From assembly GCA_016281315.1 (NCBI GenBank), contig JAEEIJ010000001.1, positions 1-38,889 on the forward strand: DNA of 38,889 nucleotides, given 5' to 3'. This document shows positions 8,415 to 14,982 of this stretch, piece after piece. The position numbers were made by a program, and so were the translations under genes. The stretch is from Bacteroidales bacterium (GTDB lineage Bacteria; Bacteroidota; Bacteroidia; Bacteroidales; UBA932). Below the pieces are notes generated by a model. It was not told the origin of the DNA, ran no database searches, and saw only the letters and a list, made by a program, of their open reading frames with translations. Each line of letters opens with the position of its first letter. Position 1 is the first letter of the stretch.

Positions 8415-10285
8415 ATGATGGAATCTATAAATATCGTCAGTGCCAGCATATCCGCCGCGCCGCCGGGGGAAATCCCCTCCTGCGCATAGCGGGTGCACAT
8501 TTCTTTCAGTTTTTCTTCGCTGAACTGCTCCAGCAGCTCCCGCGCTTCTTTCTTCACTTCCTCCGCCCTTTCCTTTCCGGCCCGCTTGATCACGCAGGTG
8601 TCGTCCAGCGTGGACATAATCCGCAGTAGGAGCCGTTGTCTAGCGGAGAAAGCACCCCCCTCGGTCGCTGAATAGGTGGCCGATGCTCCCTCGGAGGGTG
8701 CTTCCTCCGCTAAGGAGCGATAAAACGGCAGCCAGTCTTCGAACAACGCACGGTAACCGTCCAGGGCCATCCATCTTGCACCTCTAATCCCCTCCCTCTT
8801 TTTGACTCCTTCAATGGGTAAAGATTGTGCCGTTTTTCTTAACGTATTGATTATTAGCTCAATGCATACTTTCCTCTCCTCTTTTTTACTGGGAGGAAAA
8901 TGCGTAATATTCTCATTATGAGGCATTTGACTAAAACGGCTCACTGTGTAAAGAGCAAGCCCGAAGCAGAAAATGGCCCCGCGATGGGTATTAATCCCGC
9001 CTGTGGCGGCCATCATCGCTTCCTCTGCCTCGATGCCCAACTGCTGTAGCGCCTCCGGATTCTCCGCAAGCGCCATCCGGGACCAGAAGGGCCGAAGTGT
9101 CTTAATCCCTGAAAGCAGGGTGTCGTAATCCATATCCTTGTGCGCCCCCGAACCGTCCGGACCCACTAGTCCGGGCTTCCCGGGCGTGTCCAGCTCCAGC
9201 CGGAGCGCCCGCTCTGCGAGCGCCGCCAGCAAATACGGCCAGCTGCTCTCCGGACACAGCCTCGCCGCCTCCCGGAACCGCCCCGCCGAAAGAAATGTCC
9301 GTACAGCTGAAGCTGAAATGACATCGGTGGAAATGGCATCTTCGTGCGTTTGCATCGCGATGGCCGAGGTAGAGGCTGCCGGCCTTGAAGATGCCATTTC
9401 AAGGCGAGGAATGACGACCGCAGCAGGCATCAGGGCGTTATACCGCGCGGTGAGCGGATCCAGCGGTTCGGAGCCCACAAAACGGATGGGATTTCCCAGC
9501 GCAGGCGCAATATGCCGGCGGAACAGGTCCAGATCCAACTGCATCTGCGTCTCTGCCGCAGCAGACAAATCCTTCAGGAAATAGGTCGGAAATGTTGCCG
9601 CAGAAATGATGTAAGAAGAACCATCCAGAACTGTAATGGCCTCCTGTCGATCGCAAGCGGGTTTGTCGGCATCCGCTTGCGTTGGCATTGCCGCAGGCCT
9701 TGCGGATGCCGTCGGCCCAACGGCCGACTTTATCATCGCCAGCCGCTCCGTATACGGGAATTCCGAAGCATCTTCCTTCACGGGAATCACATAGAGATGA
9801 TCTACCTGTTTCAGGGCGGAAGCGAGCAGATACTGATGCCCCAGCGTGAAGGGGTTGGCGTTCATCACCACCACCCCGCATCGGCCCGGAACAACCTGCG
9901 ACCGAAGATAGGCACAGTACTCCTCCAGTCCCCTGCCGTTTTCCAGCAGCACCGCCAGCGGCGCCGAGGCAAGAAGGTGAAAGCCCAGACTCTCGAAGAC
10001 GGGCTGGTATTCCGGCTTGGTGAAGACCTTCAGGCATCGGCCCGGATGGTCGCTCATAAGAAGCGAAACCAGCGGCGTGAGGAGCCCTTCCGAACGCGTC
10101 TCTGCCGAGACCGCCATACATTTGAGCACATCCCCCGCAATGCCTGCGCCCGCTACGATGTTCCCGTCGCCGTCGATGGACGCGTAGTAGCCATCCATCG
10201 GCTCCATCCGGAGGCCGTTGGCCGCCAGGAAGGCTTCCACTTTTGCGTGGAAAAACGGAGACGAAAGCGGGATTTGCTCGATCAT
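8411..10285 (-). CDS. citCG: CitC-CitG fusion: citrate lyase ligase plus triphosphoribosyl-dephospho-CoA synthase
   Basis: A 624-residue two-enzyme protein. Residues 1-115 are GNAT-like, as in CitC. Residues 137-335 hold the CitC nucleotidyltransferase part, with NANPFTLGH (142-150) and ISASAVRTFL. CitC acetylates the lyase prosthetic group. Residues 345-624 are CitG, with LDTPGKPGLVGPDGSGAHKDM, TGGINTHRGAIF (428-439), DDTCVIKRAG and ISPGGAADMLA. CitG makes the CoA-like prosthetic precursor from ATP and dephospho-CoA. Three palindromic insertions interrupt it at residues about 186-212, 296-319 and 525-549, each in a normally short loop and all in frame. Residues about 442-499 are coded by an AT-rich stretch unlike the surroundings. 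Its start overlaps the DUF4954 stop by one base, and its end overlaps acn by four. Confidence 0.9.
   Translation of the reverse strand: MIEQIPLSSPFFHAKVEAFLAANGLRMEPMDGYYASIDGDGNIVAGAGIAGDVLKCMAVSAETRSEGLLTPLVSLLMSDHPGRCLKVFTKPEYQPVFESLGFHLLASAPLAVLLENGRGLEEYCAYLRSQVVPGRCGVVVMNANPFTLGHQYLLASALKQVDHLYVIPVKEDASEFPYTERLAMIKSAVGPTASARPAAMPTQADADKPACDRQEAITVLDGSSYIISAATFPTYFLKDLSAAAETQMQLDLDLFRRHIAPALGNPIRFVGSEPLDPLTARYNALMPAAVVIPRLEMASSRPAASTSAIAMQTHEDAISTDVISASAVRTFLSAGRFREAARLCPESSWPYLLAALAERALRLELDTPGKPGLVGPDGSGAHKDMDYDTLLSGIKTLRPFWSRMALAENPEALQQLGIEAEEAMMAATGGINTHRGAIFCFGLALYTVSRFSQMPHNENITHFPPSKKEERKVCIELIINTLRKTAQSLPIEGVKKREGIRGARWMALDGYRALFEDWLPFYRSLAEEAPSEGASATYSATEGGAFSARQRLLLRIMSTLDDTCVIKRAGKERAEEVKKEARELLEQFSEEKLKEMCTRYAQEGISPGGAADMLALTIFIDSII
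8641..8712. repeat. Palindromic element, family 1, copy in citCG (CitG part)
   Basis: Two 20-base arms (8641-8660 and 8693-8712; 18 of 20 positions complementary) flank a 32-base core (8661-8692) that begins tcggtcgctgaa and ends ggccgatgctccctc. The core matches the ligA copy at 29191-29222 at 29 of 32 positions, while the arms of the two copies are unrelated. Read on the minus strand it encodes roughly AEEAPSEGASATYSATEGGAFSA in two halves, an Ala/Ser/Glu-rich stretch between LPFYRSL and RLLLRIMSTLDDT, where CitG proteins normally have only a short turn. Confidence 0.85.
8790..8960. other. AT-rich segment inside citCG
   Basis: About 170 bases with clearly lower GC than the surrounding gene (runs such as ctttttgact, gtttttcttaacg, tcttttttac). 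It encodes residues about 442-499, between the TGGINTHRGAIF motif and ARWMALDGY. The frame stays open. It contains weak inverted repeats but no good match to either palindromic family. Confidence 0.5.
9330..9400 (+). repeat. Palindromic element, family 2, copy in citCG (CitC part)
   Basis: Perfect 13-base arms (gaaatggcatctt at 9330-9342, aagatgccatttc at 9388-9400) flank a 45-base core containing gtgcgtttgcatcgcgatgg, then ccga, and ending ctgccggccttg. The left and right parts of this core recur, reverse-complemented, in mutY (14706-14787), and in shortened form at 9677-9701. In the host protein it encodes MASSRPAASTSAIAMQTHED (residues about 297-316), inserted between VIPRLE and VISASAVRTFL, where CitC normally has a few residues. 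Confidence 0.85.
9652..9728 (+). repeat. Palindromic element, family 2, shortened copy with three nested hairpins in citCG
   Basis: Central arms ggcatccgc (9668-9676) and gcggatgcc (9702-9710) flank a 25-base core ttgcgttggcattgccg-caggcctt, a deleted version of the core at 9343-9387. A competing hairpin uses cgcaagcgg (9652-9660) with ccgcttgcg (9673-9681), and a third uses gtcggcc (9711-9717) with ggccgac (9722-9728). The protein gains about 20 residues (ASARPAAMPTQADADKPAC) between LAMIKSAV and ITVLDGSSYIIS, a junction that is short in other CitC proteins. Confidence 0.75.
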
Positions 10286-12261
10286 TAACGAAGCCTGTCA
10301 ATCAATTCATTCCCCAGGGCTTCCTTGACGCGGATGTGCTCCAGGACCGCTTTTACGAAGGAGTTGGATTCGAAGTCTCCACGCACTTCGCTGAAGTCTT
10401 TTTCCTTGATTTCGCGGGAACCGTCGGCCCCGAAACCGGTCTGGGAGGCCAGGTTGAATTCCTTGCGGGCGTCTTCGTAAAGTTCCTTGTCCAGGCCGAT
10501 GACAGCCGCTTTCCAGCGCTCTACGATTTCGATTACCTGCGAGCGCGTAATCCGATCCAGAGGAATCCCGAAGAAGGCCTCATATTTGTCGTAGGCCCAG
10601 GTCCATTCCGCGTCGTAATATTGTTCGTGCAGCTTGCGGAACCCGTCCGAGAGCCCCTTCAGCGAAAGCGAGCCCTGCTCGACGGCGTCCAGCAAAGCGG
10701 CCACGGCATCACGCGGGGCGATGAGACCGCTCAGATCCGCCCAACGGCCTTCGCCGATGGGACAGGTGGGTTTCAGCATAGCCCGAATGGCTTCGTCCGA
10801 AGCCCCGGCGGGCAGCGACGAGAGCCGCTGGATGATGGAGTTCCCGAGGAACTTCGTGATGGCCGTCTCATAGTAACGGATGCCGTTCCGCAGCGAAGAA
10901 TTGCGGATTTTGGTACTGTGGTAGGAATAGATGTCCGATAGCTCGCCGGAAGAATACTGCAGGTTGTTCAGGAGTTGAATGCCCTTCAGCATCTTCTGAA
11001 TGGTGTAGGGGCTCAGCAGGTTGTAGTTGATGCAGTCCAGCCGGTCCGGATCCTTGCGGGCGTCGCGCCGCGGCCATTTCTGGGCGTCGCGGATGGTGCC
11101 CACGCTACGCAGATTAACGCCGGGAACCAGATAGGTGGTGTTCTGCTGCTCGATGAGGTAGGAGAACGGGAGGTCCGACGTGTCCGAATGTGTTACGTGG
11201 CGCCCCATCACCAGCGAGAATGCACCTACGCGGGACGGCCAAAGGATATAGGAATCCGACGCCGTTTTGGCCCCGCGCTCCAGGATGCCCTGGTGGATGG
11301 GCCCCAGTTTGTACATATGGTTGCTCTGGTTGGAGCCGCTGCCGGCGTTCATAAAGGAGAACATGCCGGCGATGAGCAGCGTACTCTTGTGGTGCGTGAC
11401 GGTAAAAGGTCCCGCGAAGATGGCACAGGCCTCACCGTTTTCTTCCTGGCAGTTGCTGAAAAACAGGGAATCCGACGCGCTGTAGCCGTGTCCCAGGCGG
11501 CAGCACTGGCCCACGAAGCAGCGCTCCAGGGAGGTGTTGTCCGAGACACTGGCGCCGCTGCAAACGATGAAATCGTCGGCAATCACGCCGTGCGCGATGG
11601 TAACGGGCGCCGTTTCGTTGCTGATGATGGTGCCGTTGCGCAGGCGGCTGGCCCCGCTCACCACGGCGTAGTCGCCGATGCGGACGCCGTTGATATGGCG
11701 GGTGTTGCGGATGGACACCTCGTTGCCGATGGTGCCGCGCACGGAGGTCTGCTCCTTCGCATAGGCCTCGATATCGGCATTCAGACGGGCGATGAGGCCG
11801 GGCCGATGCCTGTACATCGCCAGCACATAGGCCACCTGCGCGCTGAGGCGGTCGTAGATGAGCACCTCGCGGCCGCCCGTTTCGTTGAGCACCGAAACCT
11901 GGACGCCGTTGCCGAAGGCGCAGGGCCCTTCGCAGACCACCAGGTCCACGTTTTCGATATAGCTGTGCGTGCCGATGTCATAATTGGCGATGTAGTTGGA
12001 GACGTTCTCGATGAGGGTGTCGTCCCCCACCGTCACGTTGTGCAGCGTGGCATTGCGCAGGCCGCTGTGCTTATGCAGACCGCCGGGCAGTTCGAATACC
12101 TTGTTGAAACTTCCCCAGCGGACGCTGCCCGAAAAACGGACTCCGCGGATGTACTTCAGGGATTCCGGATCCCGGATCTCCACGCCCGACCAGTCGTCGG
12201 CCCGGCAGTCCCGGGAAACCAGGAAATCAATTTCGTCATGCGTTAATTTTCTGTATTCCAT
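10285..12261 (-). CDS. DUF4954 family left-handed beta-helix protein
   Basis: A 658-residue protein of the DUF4954 family known from Bacteroidota. Residues about 50-330 show hexapeptide-like repeats typical of a left-handed beta-helix (for example GVRIGDYAVVSGASRLRNGT, VIADDFIVCSGASVSDNTSL), as in acyltransferases and sugar-nucleotide enzymes. The C-terminal third is helical (residues about 430-658). No function has been established for the family as far as I know. Its position is informative: the 5' end overlaps citX by 26 bases and its stop overlaps the citCG start by one base (TAATG). It is therefore translationally coupled between two citrate-lyase maturation genes. A role in citrate lyase biogenesis or regulation is inference only. 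Confidence 0.88.
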   Translation of the reverse strand: MEYRKLTHDEIDFLVSRDCRADDWSGVEIRDPESLKYIRGVRFSGSVRWGSFNKVFELPGGLHKHSGLRNATLHNVTVGDDTLIENVSNYIANYDIGTHSYIENVDLVVCEGPCAFGNGVQVSVLNETGGREVLIYDRLSAQVAYVLAMYRHRPGLIARLNADIEAYAKEQTSVRGTIGNEVSIRNTRHINGVRIGDYAVVSGASRLRNGTIISNETAPVTIAHGVIADDFIVCSGASVSDNTSLERCFVGQCCRLGHGYSASDSLFFSNCQEENGEACAIFAGPFTVTHHKSTLLIAGMFSFMNAGSGSNQSNHMYKLGPIHQGILERGAKTASDSYILWPSRVGAFSLVMGRHVTHSDTSDLPFSYLIEQQNTTYLVPGVNLRSVGTIRDAQKWPRRDARKDPDRLDCINYNLLSPYTIQKMLKGIQLLNNLQYSSGELSDIYSYHSTKIRNSSLRNGIRYYETAITKFLGNSIIQRLSSLPAGASDEAIRAMLKPTCPIGEGRWADLSGLIAPRDAVAALLDAVEQGSLSLKGLSDGFRKLHEQYYDAEWTWAYDKYEAFFGIPLDRITRSQVIEIVERWKAAVIGLDKELYEDARKEFNLASQTGFGADGSREIKEKDFSEVRGDFESNSFVKAVLEHIRVKEALGNELIDRLR

Positions 12262-12739
12262 ACACTGTTATCATTTTTTCTATTTGTTGGAGCAGTTCCT
12301 CCGCGGAATGTGTGCGCTCGCGCATACAAACACGCACTGGCCTGCCGCAGAGAAGGCATTTGCGGGGCTCAAGGCCCACTTCCGTCCGGGAGACGGGACC
12401 GTCTTTTCTGATGACGTCAATATCCATCAGCCGGCCCAGGGGGTGTTTCTCCTCGATCTCGCAACACCGGCGTTTCGCTTCCAGAGCCGGTTCACGCACC
12501 AGCCAGTAGGCTTCAAAGCCGGTATCCTTGTCCCGGGTGCCGGATGGCTCCCCGAAGCGTTCCTTCAGGGCGTCTACACCTGCTTCGGCCACCTGTGCGG
12601 ACCACTGGTTCCGTTTTTCCGGCCCGGGCAGCTGCACCGTGAAGGAAACGAGCGTTTTGTCGGGGTATTCTTCCAGCATTTTCTGCTGAAAAGCAGCCCT
12701 TTCGTCGCGGCTTCTGAGTAGTTGCTCCAGTGTAATCAT
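12236..12739 (-). CDS. citX: CitX: citrate lyase holo-ACP synthase
   Basis: A 167-residue phosphoribosyl-dephospho-CoA transferase, which attaches the CoA-like prosthetic group to a serine of the citrate lyase acyl carrier protein CitD. Family motifs are clear: GRLMDIDVI, then GLEPRKCLLCGRPVRVC and RTHSAEEL near the C-terminus. The start is the ATG at 12739 (MITLEQLLRSRDERA); a TTG 12 bases upstream would be a poorer choice and falls in the -7 box. First gene of the operon that continues with DUF4954, citCG, acn and icd. The lyase subunit genes citD, citE and citF are not in this window. Confidence 0.92.
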   Translation of the reverse strand: MITLEQLLRSRDERAAFQQKMLEEYPDKTLVSFTVQLPGPEKRNQWSAQVAEAGVDALKERFGEPSGTRDKDTGFEAYWLVREPALEAKRRCCEIEEKHPLGRLMDIDVIRKDGPVSRTEVGLEPRKCLLCGRPVRVCMRERTHSAEELLQQIEKMITVYGIQKINA

Positions 12740-12748
12740 TTTATTTAA

Positions 12749-12756
12749 CAAATATA
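12749..12756 (-). promoter_or_regulatory. -7 box of the citrate operon promoter
   Basis: On the minus strand TATATTTG matches TAnnTTTG and lies 9 bases from the citX ATG. A TTTG occurs at 12781-12784, but with a 24-base spacer, longer than usual. The box is back to back with the kdsC promoter. Confidence 0.55.
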
Positions 12757-12767
12757 ACCATTTTTAT

Positions 12768-12775
12768 TAACTTTG
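12768..12775 (+). promoter_or_regulatory. -7 box of the kdsC-maf-mutY promoter
   Basis: TAACTTTG matches TAnnTTTG and lies 23 bases before the ATG at 12799. No TTTG is present at the expected upstream distance, so the promoter may be weak or activator-dependent. Confidence 0.6.
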
Positions 12776-12798
12776 CAGAGCAAAAACCGATTTCTTTT

Positions 12799-13320
12799 AT
12801 GGATTTGAAGCGTATCAAGGCATTTGCCTTCGACATAGACGGCGTAGCCACCGACGGCAGCATCCTCTGCAACCCCGAAGGGGATCTCCTGCGCATCTAC
12901 GACGCCAAGGACGGCTTCGCCCTCAGGATGGCCGTGATGCACGGCTATCCCGTGGCGGTGATTACCGGCGGCCGTTCGGAAAGCATTCGCAAACGGATGA
13001 TAACCAGCGGTTTAAAGGCCGATGATATCTTCCTTCACTGCCGCGACAAGCGGGAGGAATTCGGCATCTTCTGCGAGCGGTACGGCCTCAAGCCGGAGGA
13101 CGTGATGTTCTTCGGCGACGATATCCCGGACGTGGCGCTGCTGGAGATCGCCGGCTGCGGTGTCTGCCCCGCCGATGCCGTTCCGGAAGCCAAGGCTGCG
13201 GCCGACTGGATCAGCTCCCGTCCCGGCGGAAAAGGCTGCCTCCGCGAAGGCATCGAGACCACCCTCCGCAAGCAGGGAAACTGGACCTTCGACACCCAGG
13301 TCTACAAGCAGAAATTCTAG
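12799..13320 (+). CDS. kdsC: KdsC-like HAD phosphatase (KDO-8-phosphate phosphatase)
   Basis: A 173-residue C0-type HAD hydrolase without a cap domain, the form that works as a tetramer. It removes phosphate from 3-deoxy-D-manno-octulosonate 8-phosphate for lipopolysaccharide core synthesis. The nucleophile motif is FDIDGVATDG with D12 and D14 (most KdsC proteins have VLTDG, so alanine replaces leucine here). Motif II is ITGGRSE, the lysine region is DKREEF, and motif III is FFGDDIPDVALLE. It is first in a tight operon with maf (4-base gap) and mutY. kdsC next to maf is a common Bacteroidota arrangement. Confidence 0.92.
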   Translation: MDLKRIKAFAFDIDGVATDGSILCNPEGDLLRIYDAKDGFALRMAVMHGYPVAVITGGRSESIRKRMITSGLKADDIFLHCRDKREEFGIFCERYGLKPEDVMFFGDDIPDVALLEIAGCGVCPADAVPEAKAAADWISSRPGGKGCLREGIETTLRKQGNWTFDTQVYKQKF

Positions 13321-13324
13321 GCCG

Positions 13325-13921
13325 ATGGACCTGCACGGCAAGCATATCATCCTGGGCAGCGGTTCTCCTCGCAGAAGAGAATTGCTGAAAGGCCTTGATA
13401 TTGATTTCGAAGTTGATACGCGCAATCATTTCGAGGAACGCTTCTCTCCCGATACGCCTTATGACCAGGTGCCCCGGCTGATGGCAGAGGGCAAGTCCAA
13501 TGGCTTTCACCGGCCCCTCAAAGAGGACGAGATCCTCATTACTGCAGACACGATGGTCATCCTTCCGGCAAGCGTCGATAAACCCGGCGAAATCCTGGGC
13601 AAGCCCAAGGACCGGGAAGACGCCGTCCGTATGCTGAAAGACCTCTCCGGACGGGAGCACCACGTGACCACTGCCGTCACCCTCCGGGACTGTCACAAAA
13701 GCCATACTTTTGAAGTGACTACCGAGGTCTGGTTCAAGGCTCTTACGGACGAGGAAATCGCCTATTACGTAGACACTTACAAACCCTTCGACAAAGCCGG
13801 TGCCTATGCCATCCAGGAGTGGATCGGCCACATCGGCATCACCCGTATCGAGGGGTCCTATTTCAACGTGGTGGGCTTTCCTGTCCAGCGGGTGTACGAA
13901 GCCCTGCAGCACTTCCTATGA
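13325..13921 (+). CDS. maf: Maf family nucleoside triphosphate pyrophosphatase
   Basis: A 198-residue cytoplasmic enzyme that hydrolyses non-canonical or pyrimidine nucleoside triphosphates (dTTP/UTP type) to monophosphates. Signature segments are the N-terminal LGSGSPRRRELLKGL, the middle ITADTMV...ILGKPKDREDAVRML, and DKAGAYAIQEW near the C-terminus. The ATG at 13325 follows the kdsC stop by 4 bases and gives the family's normal length; a longer upstream frame would overlap kdsC. The stop overlaps the mutY start (ATGA), which indicates translational coupling and links pool sanitation with base-excision repair in one transcript. Confidence 0.93.
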   Translation: MDLHGKHIILGSGSPRRRELLKGLDIDFEVDTRNHFEERFSPDTPYDQVPRLMAEGKSNGFHRPLKEDEILITADTMVILPASVDKPGEILGKPKDREDAVRMLKDLSGREHHVTTAVTLRDCHKSHTFEVTTEVWFKALTDEEIAYYVDTYKPFDKAGAYAIQEWIGHIGITRIEGSYFNVVGFPVQRVYEALQHFL

Positions 13922-14982
13922 ATTCCTTCAGCCGCAGCATCCTGGACTGGTACCGCGAAAACGGCCGGGACCTCCCCTGGCGCCGGACGCGGGACCCCTA
14001 TGCCGTGTGGCTGAGTGAAATCATCCTCCAGCAGACGCGCATCGCCCAGGGGAAGGCCTACTGGGAACGTTTTATGGAGCGTTTCCCCACCGTGGACTCT
14101 TTGGCGGCGGCCGATGAAGACGCGGTCCTCCGCCTCTGGGAAGGGCTGGGCTACTATTCCCGGGCCCGGAACCTGCACGCCGCCGCGAAGCAGATCGTAG
14201 CGCTGGGGGGCTTCCCTCAGACGTTGGAAGGCATTCGGGCGCTGAAAGGCGTGGGCGATTACACGGCCGCGGCCATCGGCTCCATCTGCTTCGGCATTCC
14301 GGCTGCGGTGGTCGATGGAAATGTATACAGAGTGCTTGCAAGGCATTTCGGGATTGCGACGCCGGTGGGCACGACGGAGGCGAAAAAGGAGTTCACCCAT
14401 CTGGCGCAGCAACTGCTGCCGGAGGAAGATCCCGCGGGGTTCAACCAGGGGATGATGGACTTCGGCGCCATTCAGTGTACGCCGCAGAATCCCGCCTGTG
14501 ATGCCTGTCCCCTGCGTTCCACCTGCAACGCTTTCAAGACGGGCCGCGTGGAACTGCTTCCCGTCAAAAAGCCGCAGAATAAGCCTGTAGAACGGCATCT
14601 ATCCTACATATACGTTAGGTATAATGGCCAGACGGTAATTCGTAAAAGGCCCGCTGGTGACATATGGGCTGGGCTTTATGAACCTCTATATATAGAGGCA
14701 TCTGCAGGGCCGGCGGCCGAAGAAAATTATTTTTCGTGCGGCGGCTCGAAAAACCAATTTTCTTCGGCCATCGCAATGCGAACGCACGCAGATGCCTCAA
14801 TGAAATGTTTGCGCACCAGCATCAAGCACCAGTTGACCCATAGGACGCTGATTGCAGACTTCTACCTCTGGGAACCAGAAACCCAACCCGAACTCCCTGA
14901 GGGCTATTTCTGGATAAAAGAAACGGAACTTGACCGTTACGCCAAGCCCCGCCTGTTCGAACTCCTTTTGGAGAGCCTTTAA
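13918..14982 (+). CDS. mutY: Adenine DNA glycosylase MutY
   Basis: A 354-residue base-excision repair enzyme that removes adenine mispaired with 8-oxoguanine. E34 (SEIILQQTR) and D133 (VVDGNVYRVLAR) are the catalytic residues. The helix-hairpin-helix is LKGVGDYTAAAI, and the [4Fe-4S] loop has C187, C194, C197 and C203 with the 6-2-5 spacing. The C-terminal NUDIX-like 8-oxoG recognition domain starts near residue 227. Residues about 260-294 are an insertion coded by a palindromic element, between GLYEPLYIE and the TSIKHQLTHRTLIADFY stretch, where MutY has a short loop. The gene overlaps maf by 4 bases and the convergent CNNM gene by 4. Confidence 0.95.
   Translation: MNSFSRSILDWYRENGRDLPWRRTRDPYAVWLSEIILQQTRIAQGKAYWERFMERFPTVDSLAAADEDAVLRLWEGLGYYSRARNLHAAAKQIVALGGFPQTLEGIRALKGVGDYTAAAIGSICFGIPAAVVDGNVYRVLARHFGIATPVGTTEAKKEFTHLAQQLLPEEDPAGFNQGMMDFGAIQCTPQNPACDACPLRSTCNAFKTGRVELLPVKKPQNKPVERHLSYIYVRYNGQTVIRKRPAGDIWAGLYEPLYIEASAGPAAEENYFSCGGSKNQFSSAIAMRTHADASMKCLRTSIKHQLTHRTLIADFYLWEPETQPELPEGYFWIKETELDRYAKPRLFELLLESL
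14683..14798 (-). repeat. Palindromic element, family 2, copy with nested hairpin in mutY
   Basis: Outer arms gaggcatctgc (14695-14705) and gcagatgcctc (14788-14798) are perfect. Read on the minus strand the core starts gtgcgttcgcattgcgatgg and ends with a ccgccggccct-type segment, each within two mismatches of the citCG copy at 9343-9387. Between them is an extra palindrome, ggccgaagaaaatt (14715-14728) with aattttcttcggcc (14756-14769) and inner tttttcg/cgaaaaa arms, absent from the citCG copies. A perfect 16-base palindrome cctctatatatagagg (14683-14698) abuts the left arm. The host gains AIAMRTHADAS, close to AIAMQTHEDAIS in CitCG. Confidence 0.85.

Noticed and set aside
8641..9728. Palindromes in citCG as rho-independent terminators or a CRISPR fragment
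   Set aside because: There is no T-run after the stems, the elements are in the middle of an intact coding gene, and there are no regularly spaced repeats with spacers.
12740..12751. TTG start for citX at 12751
   Set aside because: It overlaps the probable -7 box; the ATG at 12739 begins the conserved CitX sequence.
14695..14798. The mutY insert as a frame-destroying mutation
   Set aside because: The frame stays open through the insert and the conserved C-terminal KHQLTHRTLIADFY segment continues in frame.
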